Positions 1-11,264 of a DNA stretch of 64,000 bases are shown in pieces (positions within the stretch are counted from its first letter, which is position 1; every line of letters starts with the position of its first letter). Made by a program: the position numbers and the translations under genes. Under the pieces are notes generated by a model, which was not told the origin of the DNA, did no database searches, and worked only from the letters and a program-made list of their open reading frames with translations. The DNA comes from Entomohabitans teleogrylli (lineage in GTDB: Bacteria > Pseudomonadota > Gammaproteobacteria > Enterobacterales > Enterobacteriaceae), in contig NZ_KQ947376.1 of NCBI RefSeq assembly GCF_001484765.1, forward strand, positions 62,001-126,000, in the 5' to 3' direction.

Positions 1-1
1 T

Positions 2-82
2 AGAGTGCATACGGGTCTGGCTGCGATGCCGTTAGCGCTTTATGCCATCACGCGCCAGGTCATCATTTTTTTGCATATCTAA
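2..82 (+). CDS. Possible C-terminal tail of a gene entering from the left edge
   Basis: Frame 2 is open from the window edge to a TAA at 80-82 and gives 26 residues containing LAAMPLALYAITRQVIIFLHI, a hydrophobic run that could be the last membrane segment of a transporter. Base composition is like the neighbouring genes, and the DNA becomes AT-rich straight after the stop. The piece is too short to assign to a family and could be chance. Confidence 0.3.
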   Translation, partial: RVHTGLAAMPLALYAITRQVIIFLHI

Positions 83-168
83 AGTAAATATAAGCATTGG
101 TGCGCGGTTTTAAGTTATGGGAGCGTAGGACCACAGAGAGATAAACCTTTGGGATTACAGGGACTACT

Positions 169-984
169 ATGGCTTACGCACACACACAGAAAAAAATGCT
201 TGTCCTGGCGCTACTGGGCCTGGCAGCGTCTGGCGCCCATGCCGATCAACTGGCGGATATCCGCCAGGCCGGCGTGGTGAAAATCGCCACCTTTGACGCG
301 AACCCACCGTTTGGTTCCGTCGATCCGCAAACTCATCAACTGGTGGGCTACGATGTGGACTTCGCTCAGGCGCTGGCGAAATCGCTGGGGGTAAAACTGG
401 AGCTGGTGGCTACCAATCCGGCAAACCGCATTCCTCTGCTGCAGTCCGGCAAAGCGGATTTGATTGTCGCTGATATTACCATTACTCCGGAGCGCGCTCA
501 GGTCATTGATTTCTCAACGCCTTATTTTGTCACTGGCCAACAATTTCTGGTGCCGGCTACGTCAACTGACAAACTGGACGACTATGGTCGTGCGCGCATT
601 GGCGCGGTGAAAGGCACTACCGGAGAACAGGCATTACATCAGCGTTTCCCTGCCGCCCGGGTCCTGGCTTATGACGATATCCCGCTGGCGTTTACCGCGC
701 TGCGCAACGGAAACGTACAGGCCATCACTCAGGACAGTACCATCCTCGCCGGCTTGTTGGCTGGCGCTCCCGATAAAGCCAGCTTCAAAATTTTGCCTGA
801 TCTGTTGAGTAAAGAAGAGATTGGCGTCGGCGTGAAGAAAGGACAGCCGGCGCTACTCAAAGCGGTGAATGACGAGCTGGTGAAGCTGGAGGCCAGCGGT
901 GAAGCGGCAAAAATTTATGACGCCTGGTTTGGCCCCGCCACGCCATCGCCGCAGCCCCGGTCATTTAAAATAGAAGCGCAATAA
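169..984 (+). CDS. Periplasmic substrate-binding protein of a polar amino-acid ABC importer
   Basis: This 271-residue protein belongs to the family 3 extracellular solute-binding proteins (GlnH/GltI/HisJ type). It would bind an amino acid, probably glutamate, aspartate, glutamine or a relative, and deliver it to the membrane permease. A signal peptide covers residues 1-25 with a likely cut after AHA. The mature part shows family features: GYDVDFAQALAK, NRIPLLQSGKADLIVADITITPER and IDFSTPYF. It is the first gene of a tight operon with an ATPase one base downstream and two permeases. The ATG at 169 follows an AGGGA ribosome site. Exact substrate is inferred from family only. Confidence 0.85.
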   Translation: MAYAHTQKKMLVLALLGLAASGAHADQLADIRQAGVVKIATFDANPPFGSVDPQTHQLVGYDVDFAQALAKSLGVKLELVATNPANRIPLLQSGKADLIVADITITPERAQVIDFSTPYFVTGQQFLVPATSTDKLDDYGRARIGAVKGTTGEQALHQRFPAARVLAYDDIPLAFTALRNGNVQAITQDSTILAGLLAGAPDKASFKILPDLLSKEEIGVGVKKGQPALLKAVNDELVKLEASGEAAKIYDAWFGPATPSPQPRSFKIEAQ

Positions 985-985
985 T

Positions 986-1804
986 ATGTTGTCTGGTCTA
1001 TTTTCTGGTTCCGCGGCTTCGCCCGCGGAATTTTCACAGCTCCGGCAGGCCAGCGTGGAATTTCGTGGAGTAGTGAAGCAATACGGCGATCAGCGGGTGC
1101 TCAACGGCATTAATCTCACGGTTAATCCCGGCGAAGTAGTGGCGATCCTCGGGCCATCCGGTTCAGGGAAGTCGACCCTGATTCGACTGGTGAATCAACT
1201 GGAAGCGCTGAGCAGCGGCGATATTCTGATCGATAACCGTTCTACACGTGGGCTGCGTGGCCGGGGGCTGCGTGAACTGCGTAGTCGGGTCGGCTTCGTC
1301 TTTCAGCAGTTCAATCTCTACAGCCACCTGAGCGCCCGGGAGAATATTACCCTGGCGCTGACTCAGGTTCACGGCTGGCAAAAAGCCGCCGCTCAACAGC
1401 GGGCGCAGGCATTGCTGGAACGCGTCGGGCTGCTCGACAAAGCGCGCCATTACCCGGCCCAGCTATCGGGAGGTCAGCAGCAGCGAGTGGCCATTGCCCG
1501 GGCGTTGGCGTCATCACCGGCGATTTTGTTGTTCGATGAACCGACTTCGGCGCTCGATCCGGAAATGATTGGCGAAGTACTGCAGGTGATGAAATCGCTG
1601 GCCCACAGCGGTATCACAATGATAGTGGTGACCCATGAGATGCCGTTCGCCAGGGAAATCGCTGACAGGGTCGTGTTTATTGACGGCGGCGAGATACTGG
1701 AGCAGGCGTCGCCGGCACGTTTCTTCAGCCACCCGCAGCATCCGCGGGCGCGGCGTTTTCTCCGCAACGTCCTCGATCCGCTGCATCAGGAGACGCGGGA
1801 CTAA
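986..1804 (+). CDS. ATP-binding subunit of the amino-acid ABC importer (GlnQ/HisP type)
   Basis: This 272-residue ATPase powers the importer. Walker A GPSGSGKST is at residues 56-64, the Q-loop FQQFN near 106-110, the signature LSGGQ at 160-164, and Walker B ILLFDEP around 180-186 with the D-loop SALDPE after it. The switch histidine is in VTHEMPFA. The N-terminal 20 or so residues precede the usual start of GlnQ-like proteins, so a later start is possible, but the ATG at 986 lies one base after the preceding stop, as expected for coupled translation. Its TAA overlaps the ATG of the next gene by one base. Confidence 0.9.
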   Translation: MLSGLFSGSAASPAEFSQLRQASVEFRGVVKQYGDQRVLNGINLTVNPGEVVAILGPSGSGKSTLIRLVNQLEALSSGDILIDNRSTRGLRGRGLRELRSRVGFVFQQFNLYSHLSARENITLALTQVHGWQKAAAQQRAQALLERVGLLDKARHYPAQLSGGQQQRVAIARALASSPAILLFDEPTSALDPEMIGEVLQVMKSLAHSGITMIVVTHEMPFAREIADRVVFIDGGEILEQASPARFFSHPQHPRARRFLRNVLDPLHQETRD

Positions 1805-2589
1805 TGTCATTTTTCGACTGGCAGGGCGTACTGGCGGGCCAGCCCCTGCAATGGATCATTAGCGGTTTTCTTACCACGCTCTGGGTGACGGCGGCAGGCG
1901 TATTCCTTGCTACGTTGCTGGCGATATTATTACTGGCGCTGCGCCTGGCGGGAGGTGTGGCGGGGCGTGGAATCGCCGCCGCCTGGGTATCGCTGTTTCG
2001 CAATACCCCGCTGCTGGTACAACTGCTGTTCTGGTATTTTGCGGCCTGGAATCTACTGCCACAGACGCTGCGCGATTTCGTCAATGACGATCATATGTGG
2101 TCCACGTTGCCTGGCAATGTCTGGTGGCTGACACCGGAATTTCTCTGCGCGGCGTGGGGGCTTGGGGTATTTACATCGGCATTTCTTATCGAGGAAATCA
2201 CCGCCGGGATGCGGGCGATACCTGGCGGTCAGCGCGAGGCGGCGCAGGCACAGGGCTTTTCCGGATGGAGGTTGTTACGCTGGATCCTGCTGCCCCAGGG
2301 GCTGGAAAATGCCTGGCAGCCGATTGTCGGCCAGTACCTGAATTTGATGAAGCTCTCCTCGCTGACCAGCGCTATTGGCTTCGCGGAACTGACCTGTCAG
2401 GTCAGGCAAATCGAAAGTTATAACGCCCATGCCCTGGAGGCCTTTGCCGTCGGGACGCTACTGTATCTGGTACTGGGCGTGGCGATGAGCTTTGGGCTTG
2501 CGCGGATTGGTCCGCGTCGCGGTCGGCGCGCTGCGGTCTCTGGCCGCTCACCGGGCCGTAAGCTCAGCGAGGCTGCCGATGATTGCTGA
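1804..2589 (+). CDS. Permease subunit 1 of the amino-acid ABC importer
   Basis: This 261-residue inner-membrane protein is of the HisM/GlnP type with several hydrophobic segments. The conserved cytoplasmic EAA loop reads GGQREAAQAQGFSGWRLLRWILLPQ at about residues 140-164, where it contacts the ATPase. The family motif FRNTPLLVQLLFWYF is at about 65-80. It starts inside the stop of the ATPase gene (TAATG). Its own end overlaps the second permease by 11 bases. Two different permease genes imply a heterodimeric channel as in GltJ-GltK or HisQ-HisM. Confidence 0.88.
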   Translation: MSFFDWQGVLAGQPLQWIISGFLTTLWVTAAGVFLATLLAILLLALRLAGGVAGRGIAAAWVSLFRNTPLLVQLLFWYFAAWNLLPQTLRDFVNDDHMWSTLPGNVWWLTPEFLCAAWGLGVFTSAFLIEEITAGMRAIPGGQREAAQAQGFSGWRLLRWILLPQGLENAWQPIVGQYLNLMKLSSLTSAIGFAELTCQVRQIESYNAHALEAFAVGTLLYLVLGVAMSFGLARIGPRRGRRAAVSGRSPGRKLSEAADDC

Positions 2590-3274
2590 ATTACGGGTAA
2601 TAACCGATAACCTCGACTATCTGCTGTGGGGAAGAGTGGGGCAGGGGCAGCCGGGAGGCGTTTTGCTCACCCTGTTGATGGCCCTGGGAGCGGGGATGCT
2701 GGCGTTGCCCGGCGGTATCGCGCTGGCGGGCCTTGCCTGGCGCTGGCCCGGTCGGGTACGCAAACTACTGTTTATCTGGGCGGAGTTGATTCGCGGGATC
2801 CCGTTGATTTTCGTGATTTTCTGGCTTTGGTATTTGTTGCCTGCGTTGACCGGCGCCGATTTGCCCGGCGCCCTGACGGTGACCCTGGCGCTGGCATGGT
2901 TTACATCGGCATCGGTGATGCATTCGGTATTCGCCGGTCTCCAGGCTTTGCCGCAAGGGCAGTATGAGGCCGCGCAGAGTCAGGGATTCAGCGCCGGGCA
3001 GGCGCTTCTGCTGTTACTGCTGCCCCAGGCGCTGCGCAATGTGTTGCCGTCGCTGGTGGGGCTGTTCATCGCATTATTAAAGGATACTTCGCTGGCTTTT
3101 ATCGTGAATGTGCCTGAACTGACCACTATCGCCGGGCAGGTGAATAACCGGATACAGATCTATCCGGCGGCAATTTTTATTTTTACCGGTCTGGTTTACT
3201 ACTTGCTGTGCAGCGGACTGGCCGTAATGGCCGGGCGCTGGCAGCGTCGCTATTTACTGGCGGCCAATAAATAG
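2579..3274 (+). CDS. Permease subunit 2 of the amino-acid ABC importer
   Basis: This 231-residue protein is the partner permease. The segment [23 protein letters not shown] matches the first conserved block, and the EAA loop [24 protein letters not shown] lies at about residues 125-148. The frame is open upstream from 2492, but that part is an arginine-rich shadow of permease 1. The ATG at 2579, inside ATGATTGCTGA with the preceding stop, is the natural coupled start. The last 21 bases overlap the 3' end of yeaL on the other strand, and the operon has no terminator before yeaL. Confidence 0.87.
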   Translation: MIAELRVITDNLDYLLWGRVGQGQPGGVLLTLLMALGAGMLALPGGIALAGLAWRWPGRVRKLLFIWAELIRGIPLIFVIFWLWYLLPALTGADLPGALTVTLALAWFTSASVMHSVFAGLQALPQGQYEAAQSQGFSAGQALLLLLLPQALRNVLPSLVGLFIALLKDTSLAFIVNVPELTTIAGQVNNRIQIYPAAIFIFTGLVYYLLCSGLAVMAGRWQRRYLLAANK

Positions 3275-3700
3275 CGATACCAGACCGGCGGCGATCAACG
3301 GGCCGACGGGTACCCCGCGGAACAGCGCGACGCCAATAATTGTTCCAACCAGCAGCCCGGCGACAATCGTCGGCTGGCTGCTCATCAGAGTGACCCCGCG
3401 CCCACCCAGCCATGAGACGAATACCCCGATGACAATCGCCACCAGCGATTTCCAGTTAACGAACGAGTGAAACAGCGTGGAGGGCGGCAGCGAGCCGCTG
3501 GCGATGGGCGCCATCACGCCAATCGTGAGGATAATAATCCCGATGGACAGCCCCTGTTTTTCTATCCACGGAAAGAAGGTATTGAGCGGGGTGACCCGGA
3601 CAATAATCAGCACCAGAATGGAGACGGCAACCGTAGTGTTATGGCTGATAAAACCGAGCGCGGCCAGTCCCAGCAGGACCAGCAGGGTAACGTCGAACAT
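3254..3700 (-). CDS. yeaL: YeaL, DUF441 inner-membrane protein
   Basis: This 148-residue hydrophobic protein with about four membrane segments matches E. coli YeaL (DUF441/UPF0756) along its whole length. The family function is unknown. It lies downstream of yeaK on the same strand, as in E. coli. Its 3' end overlaps the ABC permease gene convergently by 21 bp. The likely terminator of the ABC operon lies beyond the yeaL start, so transcripts of that operon would be antisense to all of yeaL. Confidence 0.93.
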   Translation of the reverse strand: MFDVTLLVLLGLAALGFISHNTTVAVSILVLIIVRVTPLNTFFPWIEKQGLSIGIIILTIGVMAPIASGSLPPSTLFHSFVNWKSLVAIVIGVFVSWLGGRGVTLMSSQPTIVAGLLVGTIIGVALFRGVPVGPLIAAGLVSLFIGRQ

Positions 3701-3726
3701 GAATGTGAATCCTTGCCAGAAATGAT

Positions 3727-3774
3727 AAGCCTGTTTACTTTACGCGCAACGGCGTGAATAAACAGGCTTTTTTT
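3727..3774 (+). terminator. Rho-independent terminator, probably of the ABC importer operon
   Basis: An 11-bp perfect stem, AAGCCTGTTTA with TAAACAGGCTT, has a 21-nt loop that can itself pair (ACGC/GCGT), and a T-run at 3768-3774 follows on the plus strand. It stands between the yeaL start and the yeaK end. The T-run is on the plus-strand side, so it fits transcripts from the ABC operon better than the yeaK message. Confidence 0.6.
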
Positions 3775-3840
3775 ACAGGCGTTATCCGAAGCGTTTAAAT
3801 GTGCCGCTTTCTTTCACCGGCGGAGGAGATGCTGGTGGGG

Positions 3841-4338
3841 TTACTGCTGCAGGCGCTGGAAAGCGATCAGCTCCGGGCGAGCGATACGCAGATAATCAGC
3901 GCTATTCAGAATGATGGATTTATGCAGTAAGCCGGCATTGAACGCAATCTCGTCATAGAGCCCGAACAGTTGTGGGTCAGCCACCAGTTTGAGGCCCGGG
4001 TGAAAACTGAACGGCGGTATCGCGCCAAATTGGCAGCGGGTCAGCGCATCGACTTCCGCCGGGCTGGCCAGTGAAGCCTTCAGGCCACCAATATGCTGCG
4101 CCAGCAACGACAGATCGGCCTGGCGATCGCCGCCGAGGATCGCCAGAACATGTTGTTTGACGCCATTTCCCTTTACGTTGCAGACCAGCGCCTTGGCTCC
4201 CTGGCCGAGGGCGGTACCGCGGATAGCGGCAACGGCCTCACATTTGCCTACCGGTTCATGTTCCATAATTCTGAATGCGGCATTTTGCTGCTGTAATAGC
4301 GTAATCAGTTTCTGAAATACCTCTTCACCGCCTGACAT
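3841..4338 (-). CDS. yeaK: YeaK, mischarged aminoacyl-tRNA deacylase
   Basis: This 165-residue protein of the YbaK/ProX editing-domain family matches E. coli YeaK. E. coli YeaK is known to hydrolyse mischarged aminoacyl-tRNAs, notably Ser-tRNA(Thr), in trans in the cytoplasm. Family features include HEPVGKCEAVAAIRG near the N-terminus, the lysine-containing stretch GAKALVCNVKG and the FGAIPPF segment. The ATG is preceded by AGGGGAG eight bases upstream. The gene lies upstream of yeaL. The small yoaI gene that I recall between them in E. coli is not seen here. Confidence 0.92.
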   Translation of the reverse strand: MSGGEEVFQKLITLLQQQNAAFRIMEHEPVGKCEAVAAIRGTALGQGAKALVCNVKGNGVKQHVLAILGGDRQADLSLLAQHIGGLKASLASPAEVDALTRCQFGAIPPFSFHPGLKLVADPQLFGLYDEIAFNAGLLHKSIILNSADYLRIARPELIAFQRLQQ

Positions 4339-4956
4339 GCACTGACTCCCCTGAATGCTTTGCGACCAGGGGACACCATAACATTTATCGGTTAAAGGGA
4401 GAAAATATCGGCGCTCGGTTCTATCACGGTTTTTGTCTGGCTAATGGAGGTTATAGTCACAGTTTGTGATAATAAGATCATTAATAATGATGGCTTGAAA
4501 TATAGAGATGATAAATAGCGTGAGTTGAAATTGTTTCATCATGAAAGCAATGGTGAAACTATTCTTTTTGCAATGATAACTCTGTTAAGAAAAAGTATTT
4601 CTTATCGAGTGCTGCGGGATGCCGTTAACAGAATTGACCGACGCTAATATTGCTGCGAGGAATAAGTCACGCGTAAAAGTAGCGAAAATATGAAAAAAGT
4701 CTGACTCTTATTTCCATTAATAACAAGAACAATATTCTGGATTTTTTTGTTTTTATTATTTAACTGATCAATTTTTATTAATATTACGGATCTTTGATCT
4801 ACTTAACGATCATTCAACAGATTTTAATTCTGTTTGTGATGTCTTTGATGGATCATAGATCTGAAAAAAATGCTATTAACAGTATAAAAGATCGTGATAA
4901 GTTAATTTTTTGTATTTAATGCCTGACGTCTGTAGCTAAAGGGAAGGGAGCACAGG
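4339..4956. other. AT-rich intergenic region between yeaK and the LuxR-like gene
   Basis: About 620 bases with no convincing gene. From about 4480 to 4930 the DNA is strongly AT-rich compared with both sides and contains only chance ORFs of 10-24 codons. It must hold the promoters for divergent yeaK and the LuxR-like gene. The composition suggests horizontally acquired DNA or an H-NS-bound regulatory region, which is inference. Confidence 0.6.
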
Positions 4957-5661
4957 TTGTTTTTTAATATGATGGAGCATAACGGAAAGGTCGTTTCTGA
5001 GGTTATCACCTTTATTTCTGATGACTGTGTTTATTTACAGGGCGTAGCATCGTTTTGTATGCACAGCCACATTAACTGCAGGTTAGTCTATGCCTACTCA
5101 GGCATGGATTTACAGACGTTATCGGCTAACACCGAACCGGTAATGCCGGATTCAGTGGTAGTGGTTGCTATTACTGATATGTACCTGCGTAACCAAATTG
5201 TCAGCAGTGAATTCTTACCCGCCTGCCGCTGTATTTTTGAAACCCGTATTGCGGTGTGCCCGGGAGAACGTCTGGCATTTCCTTATGCGTTGCCTCGTCT
5301 GGAACCCCGAATGTATGCCCATATTTTGCTGGAGGCATTTTTTTCACCGTTATCCAGGCCAAAGATTTCAGAATGTGATATCCAGATCATTAATACCCTG
5401 TGTGAAGGGGGCAACCTACCGATGTTATCAAATATTTTGGGGCTGCAGGAGAAAAGTCTTTACCAGCGATGGTTAAAAATTCTTAAAAGACGCGGTTTCT
5501 CCAGCCTGCATCCCTGCGCATGGTTTTTGTGCCGGGATATGATGATTATGGAGAAAAAAATAGCCAACAGAATCATTGCCGCTAAGCGCGAACGGGCGCT
5601 CAGAAAGAATACTTCAGCCCGGTTCTCCGGCCGTCAGGCGGAAAAATCACTTAGTTTCTAG
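4957..5661 (+). CDS. Orphan LuxR-like helix-turn-helix regulator
   Basis: This 234-residue protein is not recognised as a named family member. Residues 136-186 (ISECDIQIINTLCEGGNLPMLSNILGLQEKSLYQRWLKILKRRGF) resemble a LuxR-type DNA-binding domain. The first 130 residues have no evident phospho-acceptor receiver or autoinducer domain and are cysteine-rich (about seven Cys). A basic tail follows the helix-turn-helix. The TTG at 4957 lies seven bases after a very strong GGGAAGGGA site, while the next ATGs at 4969 and 4972 are 18 or more bases away, so TTG is preferred. It sits alone in AT-rich DNA. Target genes are unknown. Confidence 0.65.
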   Translation: MFFNMMEHNGKVVSEVITFISDDCVYLQGVASFCMHSHINCRLVYAYSGMDLQTLSANTEPVMPDSVVVVAITDMYLRNQIVSSEFLPACRCIFETRIAVCPGERLAFPYALPRLEPRMYAHILLEAFFSPLSRPKISECDIQIINTLCEGGNLPMLSNILGLQEKSLYQRWLKILKRRGFSSLHPCAWFLCRDMMIMEKKIANRIIAAKRERALRKNTSARFSGRQAEKSLSF

Positions 5662-5743
5662 CTTCCCGAAATGGCCTGCGCTATAAAATTTATCGTCTTC
5701 TCCATGGGTATTTTTTAAGAAAAAACCTTATCAGAAAGAATAA

Positions 5744-5776
5744 TCCTGGGTTTTCCTGAATGAACCAGGAATTTTT
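5744..5776 (+). terminator. Probable terminator of the LuxR-like gene
   Basis: The inverted repeat TCCTGG (5744-5749) and CCAGGA (5765-5770) is followed by ATTTTTG. The stem is short, so confidence is moderate. Confidence 0.4.
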
Positions 5777-5869
5777 GCAATGGACATTACAGACCATTCC
5801 TGGTTTATTACTGACATATTGACCAGATAATCAGTGGGCGTATCAGGAAAATTATTAAGGATGAATTTT

Positions 5870-6250
5870 ATGAAAAAGGTAATTGGCTCATGCCTTTTAC
5901 TGGTGGTTGCTTTTAGCGCCAGCGCCGGTCAGTACCAGAATGGATGTGAAATAAAGAAAAGCAACATTCTCAGACAAATCGAGTATGCAAAACAGTATGG
6001 TAATTATCACCGCGTAGCAGGGCTTAACAGAGCGCTGGCGAACGTCGAGCGATATTGCCATGGCGCACCGCTATCGACCCGCAACGATGACGCATGGGAG
6101 AAAATACGCGACAAGGAAAAGAAGGTGAGTGAGCGCCGCCAGGAACTGGAACAGGCAAAACTCAAGGGTGATACGGAAAAAATCAGTAAAAAAGCTTTGC
6201 GACTTATCGATGCTCAGGAAGAGCTTAATCAGGCACTGGCGGAGCTGTAG
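5870..6250 (+). CDS. Small periplasmic DUF1090 (YqjC-like) protein
   Basis: This 126-residue secreted protein has a signal peptide over residues 1-19 (cut after SASA) and a mature region dominated by charged heptads (KIRDKEKKVSERRQELEQAKLKGD), typical of DUF1090 proteins such as YqjC, which form helical coils. Two cysteines (NGCEIKK and RYCHG) are placed as in that family. Function is unknown. The frame is open from a GTG at 5834, but TAAGGA at 5856-5861 lies eight bases before the ATG at 5870, so that start was chosen. It is followed by a bidirectional terminator. Confidence 0.8.
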   Translation: MKKVIGSCLLLVVAFSASAGQYQNGCEIKKSNILRQIEYAKQYGNYHRVAGLNRALANVERYCHGAPLSTRNDDAWEKIRDKEKKVSERRQELEQAKLKGDTEKISKKALRLIDAQEELNQALAEL

Positions 6251-6460
6251 TTATCCTGTTGCCCCGGTGCTTTTATCTCCTGCGGGTCTGATGAGTGACC
6301 AGTTATCAGGCATTTCTGATATGGCCCGGCATGTTTACAGGCGCTATTTACCGTAGCGGTTCTTTATTCATTCAGGGCAGTATGCATCGTTATCTGTCGA
6401 TAAACTGAACCGCTGTCGCGGGGCGATTCTGCCGCGGTCATGAAATGAATTGCATAAAGA

Positions 6461-6494
6461 AAATCAGCCAGCGAAATCGCTGGCTGATTTTTTT
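6461..6494. terminator. Bidirectional terminator between the DUF1090 gene and yeaH
   Basis: The near-perfect hairpin AAATCAGCCAGCGA / TCGCTGGCTGATTT has a T-run on the plus strand and TTTTCTTT on the minus strand. It lies between convergent genes and should end both transcripts. Confidence 0.8.
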
Positions 6495-6499
6495 ATCGA

Positions 6500-9839
<3,340 letters not shown>

Positions 9840-10276
9840 GGCATGCCGTCCTTTCGTTTTTTAGCACAGGTTAAAGAGCCATTGGTAAGTGTAATGTCGG
9901 CTCCCGGAAGACGTTAGCCGATCGCAGCAACCTTTATGCCATATAAGACATAAGTGCCGGAAACAGTCGGTTGACAGCGTCGGGTTGTGGTACCTCCGTA
10001 AATTTAAGCGTAGATGGCATTTAGCAAACTTGCATATCACAAACACGAAATTTCAGCGATATATCAATGAGTCAACGGGACATTTTTGGAAAAGTGAATT
10101 GCGCAGCATTGTGTGTGAAACTAAACCGTCATTGAAGTGAAAACCACCTGACATAATGGGGTGCAATATTACACAGTTCTGAATTTTTTAATGTGTTGAT
10201 GCAAAATATTTGGGATGAATGCGTCAGGCGGTTACACTTCCAGAGTTGATTATTTGACTAAAGGATTGAACGGATT
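9840..10276. promoter_or_regulatory. Divergent control region between yeaG and mipA
   Basis: 437 bases with no convincing gene. Both flanking genes read outwards, so promoters for yeaG and mipA must lie here. The part from about 10020 to 10260 is AT-rich. I could not place individual promoter boxes with confidence. Confidence 0.5.
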
Positions 10277-11023
10277 GTGACCAGATTCAAACTTCTCGCA
10301 ACCGGCGCGCTGTTTGCCGTTACATTCACCGCTGCGCACGCTCAGGGCCCATGGACACTGGGGGCGGGTGCCGCTTTCGTTGAACATCCGTATAAAGAGT
10401 ACAAACACGACGTCTACCCGGTACCGGTCATTGGCTATGAAGGCGAAAGTTTCTGGTTCCGTGGCCTGGGGGCGGGCTACTATCTGTGGAACGACACCAG
10501 CGACAAACTGTCGATTACCGCCTTCTACTCGCCAACCTATTTCAAACCGAAAGACAGCGATAACCGCCAGTTGCGCCAGCTCGACCGCCGTAAATCCACC
10601 ATGATGGCCGGGTTAACCTACACCCACGATACGCCATACGGTTACCTGCGCACCACCCTGGTAGGGGATACGCTGGATAACAGTAACGGGATCATCTGGG
10701 ATATTGGCTGGCTGTACCGTTACACGAATGCGCGCTGGACGGTGATCCCGGGTATCGGCGTTGAGTGGAATAGCGAAAACCAGAACGAATATTATTACGG
10801 GGTTAGCGGCAATGAATCCCGGCGCAGCGGGTTGCATAGTTACGATCCTGACAGCGGCTGGAACCCGTGGCTGGCGCTGACTGTCAACTTCCGTCTTACC
10901 GATGACTGGAGTGTATACGGTATCGGACGCTATACCCGCTTGTCGGATGAAATTAAAGACAGCCCGATGGTCAATAAATCCTGGAGCGCCCTGTTCTCTA
11001 CCGGAATAACCTACAGTTTCTGA
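10277..11023 (+). CDS. mipA: MipA, outer-membrane MltA-interacting scaffolding protein
   Basis: This 248-residue protein has the same length as E. coli MipA. A signal peptide covers residues 1-22 (cut after AHA), and the mature part is a beta-barrel ending in an aromatic residue (TGITYSF), as outer-membrane proteins do. In E. coli MipA connects the lytic transglycosylase MltA with PBP1B. Conserved blocks include EHPYKEYKHDVYPVPVI, RKSTMMAGLTY and SENQNEYYYGVS. The start is GTG, and AAGGA lies 11 bases upstream, a rather wide spacing. Confidence 0.94.
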   Translation: MTRFKLLATGALFAVTFTAAHAQGPWTLGAGAAFVEHPYKEYKHDVYPVPVIGYEGESFWFRGLGAGYYLWNDTSDKLSITAFYSPTYFKPKDSDNRQLRQLDRRKSTMMAGLTYTHDTPYGYLRTTLVGDTLDNSNGIIWDIGWLYRYTNARWTVIPGIGVEWNSENQNEYYYGVSGNESRRSGLHSYDPDSGWNPWLALTVNFRLTDDWSVYGIGRYTRLSDEIKDSPMVNKSWSALFSTGITYSF

Positions 11024-11044
11024 TAGGGCAATTTGTGCAATATA

Positions 11045-11064
11045 ACGGGGCCTTTGGGCCCCGT
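11045..11064. repeat. GC-rich palindrome, copy 1 of a duplicated hairpin
   Basis: A 20-bp inverted repeat with core CGGGGCC-TTTG-GGCCCCG lies just after mipA. An identical copy is found at 11207-11226. There is no T-run after it. Confidence 0.75.
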
Positions 11065-11127
11065 GGGATTAATGAGAAACCTCATATTTATTGCCGCACT
11101 TGCTGATATCACCCGATAACAGGCAAG

Positions 11128-11149
11128 GAAAATCAATGTATTGATTTTC
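11128..11149. repeat. AT-rich 22-bp palindrome
   Basis: GAAAATCAAT-GT-ATTGATTTTC has two perfect 10-base arms with two central bases. It may be an operator or a hairpin. It lies between the two GC-rich palindromes. Confidence 0.6.
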
Positions 11150-11160
11150 GGCTGATAACC

Positions 11161-11196
11161 ACAAAGGAGGAAAAACCACGTTTTTTCCTCCTTTGT
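11161..11196. terminator. Strong hairpin, likely bidirectional terminator after mipA
   Basis: A perfect 15-bp stem has arms ACAAAGGAGGAAAAA and TTTTTCCTCCTTTGT and a six-base loop. The arm contains a consensus Shine-Dalgarno GGAGG and ends in A or T tracts on either side of the loop, so it is not a classical terminator with the T-run after the stem. Confidence 0.55.
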
Positions 11197-11206
11197 CTGC
11201 TGTCTG

Positions 11207-11226
11207 ACGGGGCCTTTGGGCCCCGT
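11207..11226. repeat. GC-rich palindrome, copy 2, upstream of yeaE
   Basis: All 20 bases are identical to the copy at 11045-11064. It lies 38 bases before the yeaE start, so it would be in the yeaE leader if transcription starts upstream. Confidence 0.75.
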
Positions 11227-11264
11227 TTGCTCTATGGTGGTGCAATTTCTCCGGGAGGATGGCG

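Noticed and set aside
71-96. Possible sigma-70 promoter (TTGCAT and TATAAG) upstream of the ABC importer
   Set aside because: Spacing between the boxes is about 12 bases, too short for a normal sigma-70 promoter.
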